Shown here: positions 42,533 through 54,727 of the stretch, in pieces
Layout of the letters: the number at the start of each line of letters is the position of its first letter
Numbering within the stretch: position 1 is the stretch's first letter
Source: Pelomonas caseinilytica
GTDB taxonomy: Bacteria > Pseudomonadota > Gammaproteobacteria > Burkholderiales > Burkholderiaceae_C
Direction of reading: 5' to 3'
NCBI RefSeq assembly: GCF_021353235.1
Contig: NZ_JAJTWT010000014.1
Coordinates: 1 to 64,000 of the forward strand
DNA: 64,000 nt
Program-made: the position numbers and the translations under genes
Notes under the pieces: model-generated
What the model was told of the DNA's origin: nothing
Databases searched by the model: none
What the model saw: only the letters and a program-made list of their open reading frames with translations

Positions 42533-42751
42533 ATGAGACACACCGAGGACGCCCTGACGGCCTTTGCCGAAGCGATCGCCCTCCTGCTCGGAGCGCCGGC
42601 TGAGGCCGTCTGGATCATCGACAACGACCACGGCACCCTGCTGCTGTCCTACAACGGCAGCCACGCCGCCGGCAGCTTCGACGAACTCTGGGCCTGGGCC
42701 AAGGCGGTGAAGCGCGCCCTCACGCCCGCGCCCACCGCTGGCAGCCTCTGA
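42533..42751 (+). CDS. Small hypothetical protein
   Basis: This 72-residue acidic protein starts at the ATG at 42533 (or the GTG one codon earlier), 38 nt past the strong terminator. It is mostly helical ([16 protein letters not shown] and [17 protein letters not shown]), with a central strand [16 protein letters not shown]. No family is recognised. High-GC third positions support coding. It must have its own promoter or depend on read-through of the terminator. Confidence 0.55.
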   Translation: MRHTEDALTAFAEAIALLLGAPAEAVWIIDNDHGTLLLSYNGSHAAGSFDELWAWAKAVKRALTPAPTAGSL

Positions 42752-42777
42752 GGCCTTCGGCTGGCGACAATGTCCGG

Positions 42778-43032
42778 ATGGACTGCCGCCCCGACTGCGG
42801 CGCATGTTGCATCGCGCCCTCCATCACCAGCCCCATCCCCGGCATGCCCCAGGGCAAGCCCGCCGGCGTGCCTTGCGTCCAGCTCTCGCCCGACCGCCGC
42901 TGCCTGATCTTCGGCCGGCCGGAGCGGCCGTCGTGCTGCTCGGGCCTGGGCCCCTCGCTGGAGATGTGCGGCGCCTCGCGTACCGAAGCCTTGTTGTGGC
43001 TGACCCGGCTGGAGGCCGCGACGGCGCCTTGA
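42778..43032 (+). CDS. YkgJ-family cysteine-cluster protein
   Basis: This 84-residue protein has the Cys pattern [11 protein letters not shown] at the start, then further Cys at about 33, 42, 53-54 and 63. This matches the YkgJ/CxxCxxCC group, which probably binds zinc or an iron-sulfur cluster. It is 26 nt after the small hypothetical gene and 32 nt before the next gene. Confidence 0.82.
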   Translation: MDCRPDCGACCIAPSITSPIPGMPQGKPAGVPCVQLSPDRRCLIFGRPERPSCCSGLGPSLEMCGASRTEALLWLTRLEAATAP

Positions 43033-43064
43033 GGGCCGCGCCAGCTGAGGCAGACTGCCACGCC

Positions 43065-43577
43065 ATGCCCGCTCCACACCTCGTCGTCACCGCCGTCCCG
43101 GTTCCACCGGCCAGCCTGCTCGGCCGCCTCGCCGCCGAGCGCAGCGCCTTCGCGGACGCCTATGCCCTCAGCCTGCCCCGGCGCATCGCGCTGGCGGATT
43201 TCGTCGAGGCCTTCTACACGACGCGGCTCTTCAAGCTGGAGCGCTGGCTGCTCGCCCGCATCGGCCGCCCTTCCACCGATGCCGACGCGCATGCCCTGGC
43301 GCAAGGCCGAGGCCAGCGCATGGCGGCCTGGACCGTGCAGGCCCGCACGGAGGACGAGCTGCTCATGCACGAGGACAGCGGCGCGACGCGGTCATGGTTC
43401 CGGCTCGAGGCGGACGAAGGCGGCGGCAGCCGGCTCTACTTCGGCTCGGCCGTGGTCCCGCGCAGCCGCGGACCCGACGGCGAGCCGCGCTTCGGGATCC
43501 TCTTCCACTCCCTGCTGGGCTTTCACCGCGCCTACTCGCGGGCCCTGCTGCGGGCGGCCGCTCGAAGACTGGGCTAG
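43065..43577 (+). CDS. Conserved hypothetical protein, about 170 residues
   Basis: A soluble protein is predicted from the ATG at 43065. Features are FVEAFYTTRLFKLERWLLA, a Trp in MAAWTVQARTEDELLM, the strand SWFRLE, YFGSAVVP and a C-terminal helix GFHRAYSRALLRAAARRLG. The alternating strands and terminal helix suggest a START/SRPBCC-like or dimeric barrel fold, but no family is firmly recognised. Its stop overlaps the stop of the convergent lipoprotein gene (CTAG at 43574-43577). Confidence 0.6.
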   Translation: MPAPHLVVTAVPVPPASLLGRLAAERSAFADAYALSLPRRIALADFVEAFYTTRLFKLERWLLARIGRPSTDADAHALAQGRGQRMAAWTVQARTEDELLMHEDSGATRSWFRLEADEGGGSRLYFGSAVVPRSRGPDGEPRFGILFHSLLGFHRAYSRALLRAAARRLG

Positions 43578-44074
43578 GGTCCGGTGCCCTTGCCGGAGAC
43601 GGCCTCGGTCACGGGGCGCCCCGTGGCGGCGTCCTCGATCCAGGCCGCACATTCGGCCGCGGCGATGCGGCCCGCCACGCGGTAGCGGTGGCCGGCCTCC
43701 GGGGTGAAGGCCACGTCGCCCTGCACCTGGCAGGTTGGGTGGGTCATGGCGAGCAGGGGCGCGGCGTACTGCGTCACCGCCTGCAGCCGCACGCGGGCCG
43801 GGCGGGGCGGCACCTCGTTGCTCATGGCCACTGGCGTCTCCGCGAAGCCGCGGCCCCGGTTGGCGTTCAGCGTGGCCACGCTGGTGCTCAGCAGGCGCCG
43901 GCCGTCGATCTGCGTCATCTCGAACACGTGCACCAGGCCGGCGTCTATCTGCACCACCTCGTCGGCGACGTTGACGGTGGGGCCGTCGTAGCCGTCCGGC
44001 GTGGCCGGCTCGAAGCCCCTGAAGCCGGCACAGCCCGCCAGCAGCAGCAGGCCCGCGGCGGCAGCGGCCCTCAT
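43574..44074 (-). CDS. Hypothetical lipoprotein of the ABC-exporter operon
   Basis: This 166-residue protein has a lipobox (LLLLAGC), so it is probably a membrane-anchored lipoprotein. The mature part has no recognised domain. It contains two Cys (TCQVQGD and AAECAAWI) that could pair, as in small periplasmic beta proteins. It is the last of four genes joined by 4-nt overlaps with the ABC permease, ATPase and a peptidase-like hydrolase, which suggests a role with that exporter. Confidence 0.65.
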   Translation of the reverse strand: MRAAAAAGLLLLAGCAGFRGFEPATPDGYDGPTVNVADEVVQIDAGLVHVFEMTQIDGRRLLSTSVATLNANRGRGFAETPVAMSNEVPPRPARVRLQAVTQYAAPLLAMTHPTCQVQGDVAFTPEAGHRYRVAGRIAAAECAAWIEDAATGRPVTEAVSGKGTGP

Positions 44075-45230
44075 CGCGCCACCGCCGCCCGCATCGAGCG
44101 GGCGACGTAGAAGAGGGCCACCGCCGTCAGCGCGAAGCCCACGAGCATGCCGGGCAGCACCTGCGCCCAGCGCAGCGTCTCGCCCTTGAGCACCTGCAGC
44201 ATCAGCGTGTTCTGGGCAAGACCTGGCACCCACAGGTACCAGGGCGCGTCGCCGCCGGGGTTGAAGAGGCTGACCATGGGCATCAGGCTCACGGCGGTGA
44301 TGACGAGGGCGCTGCCGGCCTGGGCCTCCTTGAAGGTCTTGGAGCGGATGGCCAGGGCCATCAGCAGCGCCGACAGGCCGGCGGCCAGCGGGATCTGCAG
44401 CAGCCAGAAGGCCAGCATCTCGACCGGGCCGAACTGGAACATCGCCTGCAGGCTGTCGCTCTTGAGCAGCCATTGCGCCGGCACGAAGCTCGCCGACGAG
44501 AGCAGCGCCACGGCCATGCCCAGCAGCGCGACGGCACCCCATTTGCCCACGACCAGGGCTCCGTGGGGCACCGGGTTCATCACCAGCGGCTCCAGCGAGC
44601 CGCGTTCGCGCTCGCCGGCCGTGCTGTCCAGGGCCGCCGTGAGGGCGCCGTAGAGCACTGCCATGATGACGAACATCGGAATGATGCTGGTCAGCCGCGC
44701 GGCGCGGGCCTGGACGCTGGCAAGGTCGCGCTCCTCGACGTCGATGGGCTCCAGCAGCTCGGTGGACATGCCGCGCAGCGCCAGGTTGAGCATGGCGCGC
44801 TCGCGGTTGAAGCCCAGCAGCAGGCCGCGGATGGGCCCGACGCCCGCGGCGGCCCGCTGGTTGGCGCTGTCGCTGACGATCTCCACCGTCGGCGCCTCGC
44901 CGGCGAGCAGCTTGGCCTCGAAATCCTTGGGCACCACCAGCACCGGCTCCAGCAGCTTGGTGGTGCGCAGCCTGGCCTCGTAGTCGGGCGGTGCGGGCTT
45001 GATGGTGAAGGTCTGGCGCTCGATGAAGTTCTTGAGCGTGGGCGCGGCATCCAGGCCGACGACGAGGATCTCGCGCTTGTCGGCGCGCTCCTCCAGCGAG
45101 GCGATGAGGCCGGACAGCGCACTCAGCAGCAGCGGGCCCATCAGCACGGCCGGCACCAGGATGCGCAGCAGCGTGCGGCGGTCGCGCAGGGCGTCGGTCA
45201 GCTCCTTGGCGAAGACGATGAAGGCCTGTC

Positions 45231-45234
<4 letters not shown>
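44071..45234 (-). CDS. ABC-2 type permease (NatB-like)
   Basis: This 387-residue inner-membrane permease has TM1 at about residues 22-45 (ILVPAVLMGPLLLSALSGLI), a large extracytoplasmic domain (about 46-180) and five C-terminal helices with the ABC-2 motif DSTAGERERGSLEPLVMNPV. This is the NatB / CcmB-like ABC-2 family. With the adjacent ATPase it probably exports an ion or small molecule. The start codon overlaps the ATPase stop. Confidence 0.85.
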
Positions 45235-46009
<775 letters not shown>

Positions 46010-46013
<4 letters not shown>

Positions 46014-47494
46014 GGCGCCGTCCCTCCCTGGACGGGCTGGAAGGCTGGCGGGCGCGGGATGCGCGTCGCGCAGGCGGCGTCCTTGAGCAGGCTTTCGGGC
46101 AGGGCCTCGGCCTCGGTCGGGGCGTCGATGAAGCGGAACAGCAGGTCGCGCACGCAGCCCACCGCCATCACGCCGTGGCCGGACTCGGGCACGACCAGGT
46201 GGCGCACCCGCCCGGGATGCCCCACCGCCAGCGCCTGGGCGACGCGCTCGCCGTGGCGCGGCGGCGTGGCGGGGTCGGCCCCGCCGCTGAGCACCAGCAC
46301 GGGGCTGGGTGCGGGCGGGATCTTGTAGAAGTCGGCCGGCACCTCGCCGCGTGGCCACTTGCGGCAGGCGCGGCTGTAGAGCTCGGCGTCGACGCGGCCG
46401 TAGTCGGCGCCCGGCGCGTCGGTGGACGTGGCCAGGCGCGGTACGTCCTCGGCGCACATCACCGAGAAATGCATGCCCATGGCCAGGCGCAGCCCCGGCG
46501 CGCTGCCGAAGGCGGTGCTCAGGCCGAACAGGCCCTCGAAGCGGCCTTCGGCCGCGGCGGCGTGGATGGCCGCGGGCAGGGCGGCGGCCAGGGCGGGTTG
46601 GTACAGGGGCGGGCGCACGGCGCGCAGCAGCAGCTCGCGGTCCACCGTGAAGCGCTCGGGCACGCCGGTGAGCGGCTGGGCCACGGTCACGGTGCGAGGC
46701 GTGGAGGCCAGCAGCTTCTCCCATTCGGCGCGCAACTGCGGGTGCGTGGCGGCATGCGCGGCGAAGAGCTTGTCCAGGGCCGCCTGGGTGTCGGGCGAGA
46801 AGCTGGCCGGCAACACCATGTCGGGCGGTGCGACGCCGTCGATGACGGTGCGCCTCACCTGGCCCGGGAACTGGCGCAGGTATTCGAGGGCCGCCCGCGT
46901 GCCGTAGCTCGCGCCGATGAGGTTCCACTGCGGCACGCCCAGCGCCTGGCGCACGGCCTCCATGTCCTGCATGGCGATGGTCGTCGTGAAGAAGCGCAGG
47001 CCGCCGTCGCGGCCGTAGGGCAGGGCCTCGAGCTTGGCCCGGCACTCGTCGAGGCGGCGCATCTGGGCGTCGCCGTCGAGTTGTTCGGTCAGCGGCAGCT
47101 TGCTGTCGTCGGGGCATTCCAGCGGCGCGGAACGGCCGGTGCCGCGCTGGTCCACGAAGACGAGGTCGCGCCGGTTGTTCAGCCGCGACAGCCGCGGCAG
47201 CACCCGCGAGGCCACCTTGATGGCGCTCTGGCCGGGGCCGCCGGCCAGCAGCAGCACGGCGTCGGGCTGCTTGTTGCGGGCCATGGCCGGCACGACGAGG
47301 AAGCCGATGTCGATGGCCACGCCGTCGGGCCGGGCGGGGTCGAGCGGGCGGCGCAGGCTGCCGCATTTCAGCTCGTTGGGAATGCCGTCGATGCGGCAGG
47401 GCTTGAGCAGGCCGTCCGTCGGCGCCGCCCACGCCGGTCCGCCGAGGCCCGCCACCATCAGGAGCGCCAGCAGGCGCCCACGCCAATCACGCAT
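46010..47494 (-). CDS. Exported alpha/beta hydrolase, tripeptidyl-aminopeptidase type
   Basis: This 494-residue protein has a signal peptide (ending AWAAP). LLLAGGPGQSAIK (oxyanion HGGPG-like), VFVDQRGTGRSAPLEC and the nucleophile elbow GASYGTRAALEYL are typical of proline-iminopeptidase/TAP-like hydrolases. The C-terminal acid and His lie in LSGGADPATPPRHGE and PESGHGVM. It probably cleaves peptides in the periplasm. As first gene of the NatAB-like operon, it may act on the transported compound. Confidence 0.87.
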
Positions 47495-47616
47495 GCCGAA
47501 CTCGTCTCGTCGTTGCGAAGGCGCGCAGTATCCGGCGCCTCAGCTGCCTTGCCGCCTGGAACGGGACGAGTGGTCAGGAGCGCTGCATGAGTGGCAGCCG
47601 GCGCGGGCGTCTGGCG

Positions 47617-49164
47617 TCAGGCCTTCTTCATCAGCCCCTGGCAGGCCGACTTGGCCTTGGTGTCGCTGCCGTCCAGCTTGCCGCAGACGCCGTCGAGCTG
47701 GGCCTTGAGCCGGCCCACGGCGGCGGCCTGGGCGGGGCCGTGGTTCCAGTTGCCCAGCAGGGTCGCCACCTTCTTCAGCGAGCGTTCGCTGCGCTCGTAG
47801 AAGGCGCCGGGGTCCTTCTCGGCCTCGGCGAAGAGCTGGGCCGCCACCTTCTCGATGCGGGCCGTGTCCTCGGGCGCGAGCTCGATCAGCGCGGCGAAGT
47901 AGTTCGAGCCCCACTGCAGCCGCGTGGCCGGGCCCTCGCTCTTGTTGAAGGCTTCTTCATACCAGCGCAGCGCGTCCGCCTTCTTGCCCTGCTTCTTGGC
48001 GTTGCCGCCGAGCTGGCTCATCAGGTAGTAGGGCGAGTGGCTGCGCGCCAGGGCCGACTTCAGCAGCTCGTCGCTCTCCTTCCAGAGGCCGGCGCGGCCG
48101 AGCAGGAAGGCGGCCTCGGTGACCACGGCCTGGCGCTCGTAGCCGTCGGTGATTTCGCGGTTGGCGCGGCCGGCCTGGTCGCGCGCCTCGGCCAGCAGGG
48201 CGGGTGGGATGCCTTGCGGATGCGGGTCGTCCTTGGGGGTGTCGAGGCGGGCCAGCTCGATGCGGCCCTGCAGCGCGTTCAGGCGGTCGGCCCGGGACAG
48301 GGTGGCGTCCTCGTTGAGCCGCTTGAGTGCGGCATCGAAGGCCGCCACCAGGGCGTTACGGGCCTCGCCCGGTGCGGGGGCGAAGGCCTTGACGAGGTCG
48401 GGCGACTCGTTGGTCAGCACGTCCATCTGGGCATGGGCCTGGACCGGGTCGGCGAGGACGGCGCGCAGGCGCGGCAGCTGGGCGGCGTCGGCCGACTTGC
48501 CTTCGGCCATGGCGCCGACCGACTTCAGCCACAGCCGCGTCGTCGTCTCGGCATCCACGCCTTCGCTGGCCTTGGCGAGCTGGGCGAGGGTCGCGGCGCG
48601 CTGCTCGGCTGGCAGCAGTTGCTGCTCGTCGGTCTCCCAGCCGTAGAAGCCCAGCAGCCGCCATTCGTTGGCGGAGAGCTTCTTGCCGGCCTTGGCGTCG
48701 GCCAGCACCGCCTTGACCGGCCGGCCGCTGGACAGGCCCAGCTGCAGCACCTTCATCACCTGGGCCGCGTCGGCCCCGCCCGGCAGCCGGGTGATCTCGC
48801 TGCCGCCGGGGTTGAAGAGGATGAGCGTCGGGTAGCCGCGCACCTTGAAGCGCGTGCCGAGCTTCTGGGCGCCGGGCGCGTCGCCATCGATGCCCACGGC
48901 CACGAAGGCCTTGCTCTGCTCGATGAAATCGGCGCGATTGAAGAGGGTGGCCTTCAGCTGGTTGCAGGGCGGGCACCACTTGGCGCCCCAGTACAGCAGC
49001 ACCGGCTTCTTCTCGGCCTTGGCCTGGGTGAAGTAGCGGTCGACGTCGGCATCGGCCGCGGCGGCCTGCCAGGCCACGCCCGTACCGGAGCTGGCGTGGG
49101 CGGCCGGGGTGGCGGCCAGGAGGAGGGCGGTGGCGAGGGCGGCGAAACAGGGGTTGAGCTTCAT
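47617..49164 (-). CDS. Large exported thioredoxin-domain protein
   Basis: This 515-residue periplasmic protein has a signal peptide (ending AAHAS), then a thioredoxin-like domain with YWGAKWCPPCNQLK (CPPC redox pair) and RGYPTLILFNPGG with the cis-Pro (residues about 30-150). About 360 helical residues follow that look like TPR/solenoid repeats (GNAKKQGKKADALRWYEEAFNK). It probably reduces or oxidises thiols of partner proteins. No dsbD gene is adjacent. It is divergent from the AlkD-like gene. Confidence 0.83.
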   Translation of the reverse strand: MKLNPCFAALATALLLAATPAAHASSGTGVAWQAAAADADVDRYFTQAKAEKKPVLLYWGAKWCPPCNQLKATLFNRADFIEQSKAFVAVGIDGDAPGAQKLGTRFKVRGYPTLILFNPGGSEITRLPGGADAAQVMKVLQLGLSSGRPVKAVLADAKAGKKLSANEWRLLGFYGWETDEQQLLPAEQRAATLAQLAKASEGVDAETTTRLWLKSVGAMAEGKSADAAQLPRLRAVLADPVQAHAQMDVLTNESPDLVKAFAPAPGEARNALVAAFDAALKRLNEDATLSRADRLNALQGRIELARLDTPKDDPHPQGIPPALLAEARDQAGRANREITDGYERQAVVTEAAFLLGRAGLWKESDELLKSALARSHSPYYLMSQLGGNAKKQGKKADALRWYEEAFNKSEGPATRLQWGSNYFAALIELAPEDTARIEKVAAQLFAEAEKDPGAFYERSERSLKKVATLLGNWNHGPAQAAAVGRLKAQLDGVCGKLDGSDTKAKSACQGLMKKA

Positions 49165-49230
49165 CGGGCCAGGGGTCGATCGTGTCGAAGCGGTCGATTG
49201 TCCGCCGCGCCGGGGCCGCAGAATCTGCGC

Positions 49231-49908
49231 ATGCCGAATAAGCTTGATCGCCGCCTGGATGAAGCCCTGGCCGCCCTGCGGGAACGCGCCCGGCCGGAGC
49301 AGCTCGAGGGCATGGCCCGCTTCGGCCTCACCAGCTCGGGGCGCCTGGGCCTGGCCGTGCCGGACCTGCGCGCGCTGGCGCGCCGGTTCGGTCGCGATCA
49401 CGAGCTGGCCCTGGCCCTGTGGGATACCGGCATCCCCGACGCCCAGCTGCTCGCCGGCATGGTGGCCGAACCCGCCCGGCTGACCGTGGCCGAGATGGAC
49501 CGCTGGGTCGCCGGCATGCGGGCCTGGGACGTCTGCGACCAGGCCTGCCTGAACGCCTTCGTCAAAAGCCCGCTGTCCTGGGACCGCATCCCGGCCTGGG
49601 CGGCGCGCGAGGCGGAGTTCGAGAAGCGCGCCGCCTTCGCCCTGCTGGCCGTGGCGGCCGTGCACCAGAAGCAGCGGCCGGACGCGGATTTCCTGGCCCG
49701 GCTGCCGCTCATCGAAGCCGCCGCCGCGGACGACCGCAATTTCGTCAAGAAGGCAGTGAACTGGGCGCTGCGCCAGATCGGCAAGCGCAATCCCGCCTTG
49801 CGTGAGCAGGCGCTCACTGTGGCGAAAAGGTTGTGCGAGCGTAGCGAGAGGTCGGCGCGCTGGATTGGCAGCGACGCCCGGCGGGAGCTGGGCCGGGCGC
49901 CTCGCTGA
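49231..49908 (+). CDS. AlkD-like DNA alkylation repair protein
   Basis: This 225-residue all-alpha HEAT-like protein resembles the AlkC/AlkD glycosylase superfamily: LRALARRFGRDHELALALWDTGIPDAQLLAGM, VAGMRAWDVCDQACLNAF, then KRAAFALLAVAAVH and NFVKKAVNWALRQIGKRN. The Trp-Asp in MRAWDVCD and the VNWALRQIGKRN helix match the DNA-alkylation-repair family. It would excise alkylated purines. The ATG at 49231 is near the divergent thioredoxin-like start (66 bp). Confidence 0.85.
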   Translation: MPNKLDRRLDEALAALRERARPEQLEGMARFGLTSSGRLGLAVPDLRALARRFGRDHELALALWDTGIPDAQLLAGMVAEPARLTVAEMDRWVAGMRAWDVCDQACLNAFVKSPLSWDRIPAWAAREAEFEKRAAFALLAVAAVHQKQRPDADFLARLPLIEAAAADDRNFVKKAVNWALRQIGKRNPALREQALTVAKRLCERSERSARWIGSDARRELGRAPR

Positions 49909-50118
49909 CCGCGCCAGGCGCGCGGCGCCGCCCGAAGAAAATCGACTCCGACCCCATTTTGTGGGTCCCTCTTTGGGGGGAGGTGGGGTTGGCCCTCCGG
50001 GGGGAGGCCCCCCGCCGAGCCGCCCTCCAGGTGATGGTCGTGGCGGGCGGTGGCGCCGATGCTGACGGTGTCGCGTCGTTCATGGCGCTGGAACCTTCAA
50101 AAGCCCCCGGAGATCGCC
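49909..50118. other. GC-rich intergenic region with short hairpins
   Basis: The first part holds a short hairpin (GACCC...GGGTC near 49961-49978) followed by CCTCTTT, a possible weak terminator of the AlkD-like gene. Then come G/C-homopolymer tracts (GGGGGGAGG). No gene is seen. Confidence 0.3.
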
Positions 50119-50328
50119 ATGCAAACCTTCAGCGCCTCGCAGCAGCCCTGGTCGAATTCCAAGTTCAACCTCGCGGCGCAAGCCCGGCCGCGCACGGCCC
50201 CCCGCCCGGGCGCCAAGCCCGAGACCTGCGGCTGGTACGACTCCAGCTTCGACCTCGCGACCGGCCTGGAGGTCGACGAGCAGGCCGACGACACCCTCTA
50301 CCAGCTCTGGCAGCTCTCCCAGCGCTGA
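50119..50328 (+). CDS. Small hypothetical protein, 69 residues
   Basis: The ATG at 50119 has GGAG at 50109-50112, a good Shine-Dalgarno at proper spacing. The protein is basic at the N-terminus and acidic at the C-terminus, with SFDLATGLEVDEQADDTLYQLW at the end. The DSSFDLATGLEV block is typical of small proteobacterial hypothetical proteins with no known role. It is convergent with fadH, whose stop follows at once. Confidence 0.6.
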   Translation: MQTFSASQQPWSNSKFNLAAQARPRTAPRPGAKPETCGWYDSSFDLATGLEVDEQADDTLYQLWQLSQR

Positions 50329-52389
<2,061 letters not shown>

Positions 52390-52579
52390 CTAACCAGGGG
52401 CCGGCCGCGGGAATTGGAGAGTTCTCCTCAGTCGGCGGCGGCGCGCGGACGGCTGGCAGCAACAGTTCTTCACCCGCTGCTAGACGGCGGAAATCGCGAC
52501 ACCCCCGGCTTGGGTTCTAATCGCAAGTCCGCGAATTTGGGATTCGGCCCGGCGGTTTGGTTTTTTCGGAGAGTTCTCG

Positions 52580-53911
52580 ATGCGATTCACCCCTTGGGCC
52601 ACCCGGCTGGCCCTGACGCTGAGCCTGTCGGCGACCGCCTTCCTGACCGCCTGCGGCAGCGGTGGCGGCAGCGGCAGCAACACGCAAGTCCGTCTGCTCA
52701 ACGCGACCCGCTCCTACGCTGCGCTGGACCTGACGGTCAACGACAAGACCATCAACAGCAAGATCGCCTACGCGGCGGTCGGCGACTATGGCACCGTCGA
52801 CACCAACAACACGGCCACCAAGGTGCTGACCAGCGACGTCGGCACCAGCATCGCCGCCACCACGCCCACCCTGACCGGCGGCAGCAACTACACCTACATC
52901 ACCTACGGCTTCGCCGGTGCTATCCGCACCACGCTGCTGCAGGAGAACCAGGACGCGCCCGACGCCAACAAGGCCAAGCTGCTGGTCCTGAACCTGGCTC
53001 CCGACGCCGGCGCGATGGACGTCTACGTGACGACCGCCGCCGACTGCTCGCTCGCCTCGGAAACCGCGCTGACGACCAACCTGCAGGGCGGCGCCGGCAG
53101 CGGCTACATCCAGATCAACTCCGGCACCTTCCGCGTCTGCGCGACGGGCTACAACCAGCGCGGCGACCTGCGGCTGGAGATCCCGGCCATCACGCTGGAC
53201 TCGGCGAGCGTCAACACGCTGATCCTGACCGCCACCGACGGCGGCGTGCTGGTCAACGGCATCACCCTGGTCCAGAAGGGCGCCGTCAAGAACTTCGCCA
53301 ACACGCAGGCCCGCGTGCGCACCGTCGCCGCCCTGACCAACGGCAGCACCGTGACCTCGTCGATCAACAACAAGACGATGTTCTCCGCCGCCGCGATCAG
53401 CCCGCTGATCAGCAACTACGTCACCACCACCTCCGGTGCCAGCACGCTGAGCGTCAACGTCAACGGCCTGGGCATCAGCTTCACGCCCCCGACGCTGACG
53501 GCCGGCGGCGACTACACCCTGCTGATCTGGGGCGATGCCTCCGCGCCCAAGATGTCGGTGCTGAGCGACGACAACCGCCTGCCCACCGTCAGCGGCAACG
53601 TCAAGATCCGCCTGGTGAACGCCCTGCCGACGCTGAGCTCCTCGTTGAACGTCGACTTCAGCACCATCGCTTCCAACGTCGCCCCGGGCACGGCCTCGAC
53701 GCCGACCAGCATCTCGTCGACGACCAGCTCGCAGGTCGACGTGACGGTGCCGACTTCGGCCGCGTCCATCTACACCAAGTCCGACCTGGCCTTCCCGGCC
53801 AACAGCGTCTGGACCTTCTTCGCCGTGCCGACGACCTCGACGGCGTCGACGGTCACGTCGACGATGCCTGTCGCCGGCATGGGCGCCCTGCCCAAGCGCG
53901 AGCGCCCGTAA
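52580..53911 (+). CDS. DUF4397-domain lipoprotein
   Basis: This 443-residue secreted protein has a lipobox (LTACGSGGGSGS) followed by DUF4397-type repeats starting VRLLNATRSYAALDLTVND and a second unit near KLLVLNLAPDAGAMDVYV. A third repeat is near KIRLVNALPTLSSSLNVDF. It is Thr/Ser/Ala-rich, like cell-surface beta-sandwich proteins. GGAGAG lies upstream of the ATG at 52580. A terminator follows. Its role is unknown. Confidence 0.85.
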   Translation: MRFTPWATRLALTLSLSATAFLTACGSGGGSGSNTQVRLLNATRSYAALDLTVNDKTINSKIAYAAVGDYGTVDTNNTATKVLTSDVGTSIAATTPTLTGGSNYTYITYGFAGAIRTTLLQENQDAPDANKAKLLVLNLAPDAGAMDVYVTTAADCSLASETALTTNLQGGAGSGYIQINSGTFRVCATGYNQRGDLRLEIPAITLDSASVNTLILTATDGGVLVNGITLVQKGAVKNFANTQARVRTVAALTNGSTVTSSINNKTMFSAAAISPLISNYVTTTSGASTLSVNVNGLGISFTPPTLTAGGDYTLLIWGDASAPKMSVLSDDNRLPTVSGNVKIRLVNALPTLSSSLNVDFSTIASNVAPGTASTPTSISSTTSSQVDVTVPTSAASIYTKSDLAFPANSVWTFFAVPTTSTASTVTSTMPVAGMGALPKRERP

Positions 53912-53935
53912 GCGTCCGCCGCTCCGGCCACCGAG

Positions 53936-53963
53936 CCCCCGTGCCCACCGGCCGGGGGTTTTT
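53936..53963 (+). terminator. Intrinsic terminator after the DUF4397 gene
   Basis: CCCCCG (53936-53941) pairs with CGGGGG (53953-53958), followed by five T, 24 nt after the stop. Confidence 0.75.
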
Positions 53964-53987
53964 CGTTGTTGGCGCGAAGATGGCGCC

Positions 53988-54677
53988 ATGCCCACTCCCA
54001 CCCGACTCCAGGTCCAGCGCCTGCGCCAGCTCTGGCGCAGCGCCGGCTGGCCCTGCCAGGACCTCGTCGAGGTCGAGCTGCTTGCGGCCGGCTGGGTCGA
54101 GCGCCTGCTGGAGGCCGACGGCCGGGAGCGCCTGCGCGTCACCGATGCCGGCGTCGGCGTGCTGGCCGAATCGCTGACCCGCAACCGCGCCGCCCGCGAC
54201 GCCCACGAGAGCCTCGTCGAGCGCGTGGCCACCGAAATGCAGCGCGCCGGCCGCATCGCCTGGCGGGGCCTGGCCCTGCGCGCCGGCCTGCCCCAGGACG
54301 ACGGCCGCATGCTCTGGGTCAACGCCCTGCCCGACGTCTATTCCATCCGCCACAGCACCGTCGAGGACTACCTCGAGCCCGCCATCCACGAGATCAAGGT
54401 CAGCCGTGCCGACCTGCTCGGCGAACTGCGCCGGCCTGCCAAGTCGGCCGCCTACCGGGCGCTGTGCGGCCAGTGCTGGTTCGTCATCCGCGCCGGCATC
54501 GCCGAGCCCGAGGAAATCCCGCCCGAGTACGGCGTGCTCATCGGCCACGACAGCCACCTCGAACTGGCCCGGCCGGCGCCCAGGCGGGCCCACAAGCCCG
54601 ACTTCGCCACCTGGATGGCGCTGGCCCGGGCCACCCCGATCGCGCCTCCGGACGATCCCCAACCCCACCTCGGTTGA
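53988..54677 (+). CDS. PD-(D/E)XK nuclease-like protein (MmcB-like)
   Basis: This 229-residue protein has an N-terminal winged-helix-like half (LRQLWRSAGWPCQDLVEVELLAAGWVERL, RLRVTDAGVGVLAE). The C-terminal half has the look of a restriction-endonuclease fold: LPDVYSIRHSTVEDYLEPAIHEIKVSRADLL, with E-x-K in HEIK, then AAYRALCGQCWFVIRAGI and EIPPEYGVLI. The HEIKvsRaD block resembles MmcB, a DNA-repair-linked putative endonuclease. The Asp of the PD motif may be D115 or D122 near LPDVYS. Function is inferred. Confidence 0.55.
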   Translation: MPTPTRLQVQRLRQLWRSAGWPCQDLVEVELLAAGWVERLLEADGRERLRVTDAGVGVLAESLTRNRAARDAHESLVERVATEMQRAGRIAWRGLALRAGLPQDDGRMLWVNALPDVYSIRHSTVEDYLEPAIHEIKVSRADLLGELRRPAKSAAYRALCGQCWFVIRAGIAEPEEIPPEYGVLIGHDSHLELARPAPRRAHKPDFATWMALARATPIAPPDDPQPHLG

Positions 54678-54727
54678 AGGGTGCCGGTGCCCATAATCGG
54701 GCCAACGCAGAACGAGGGGGGCGCCGG

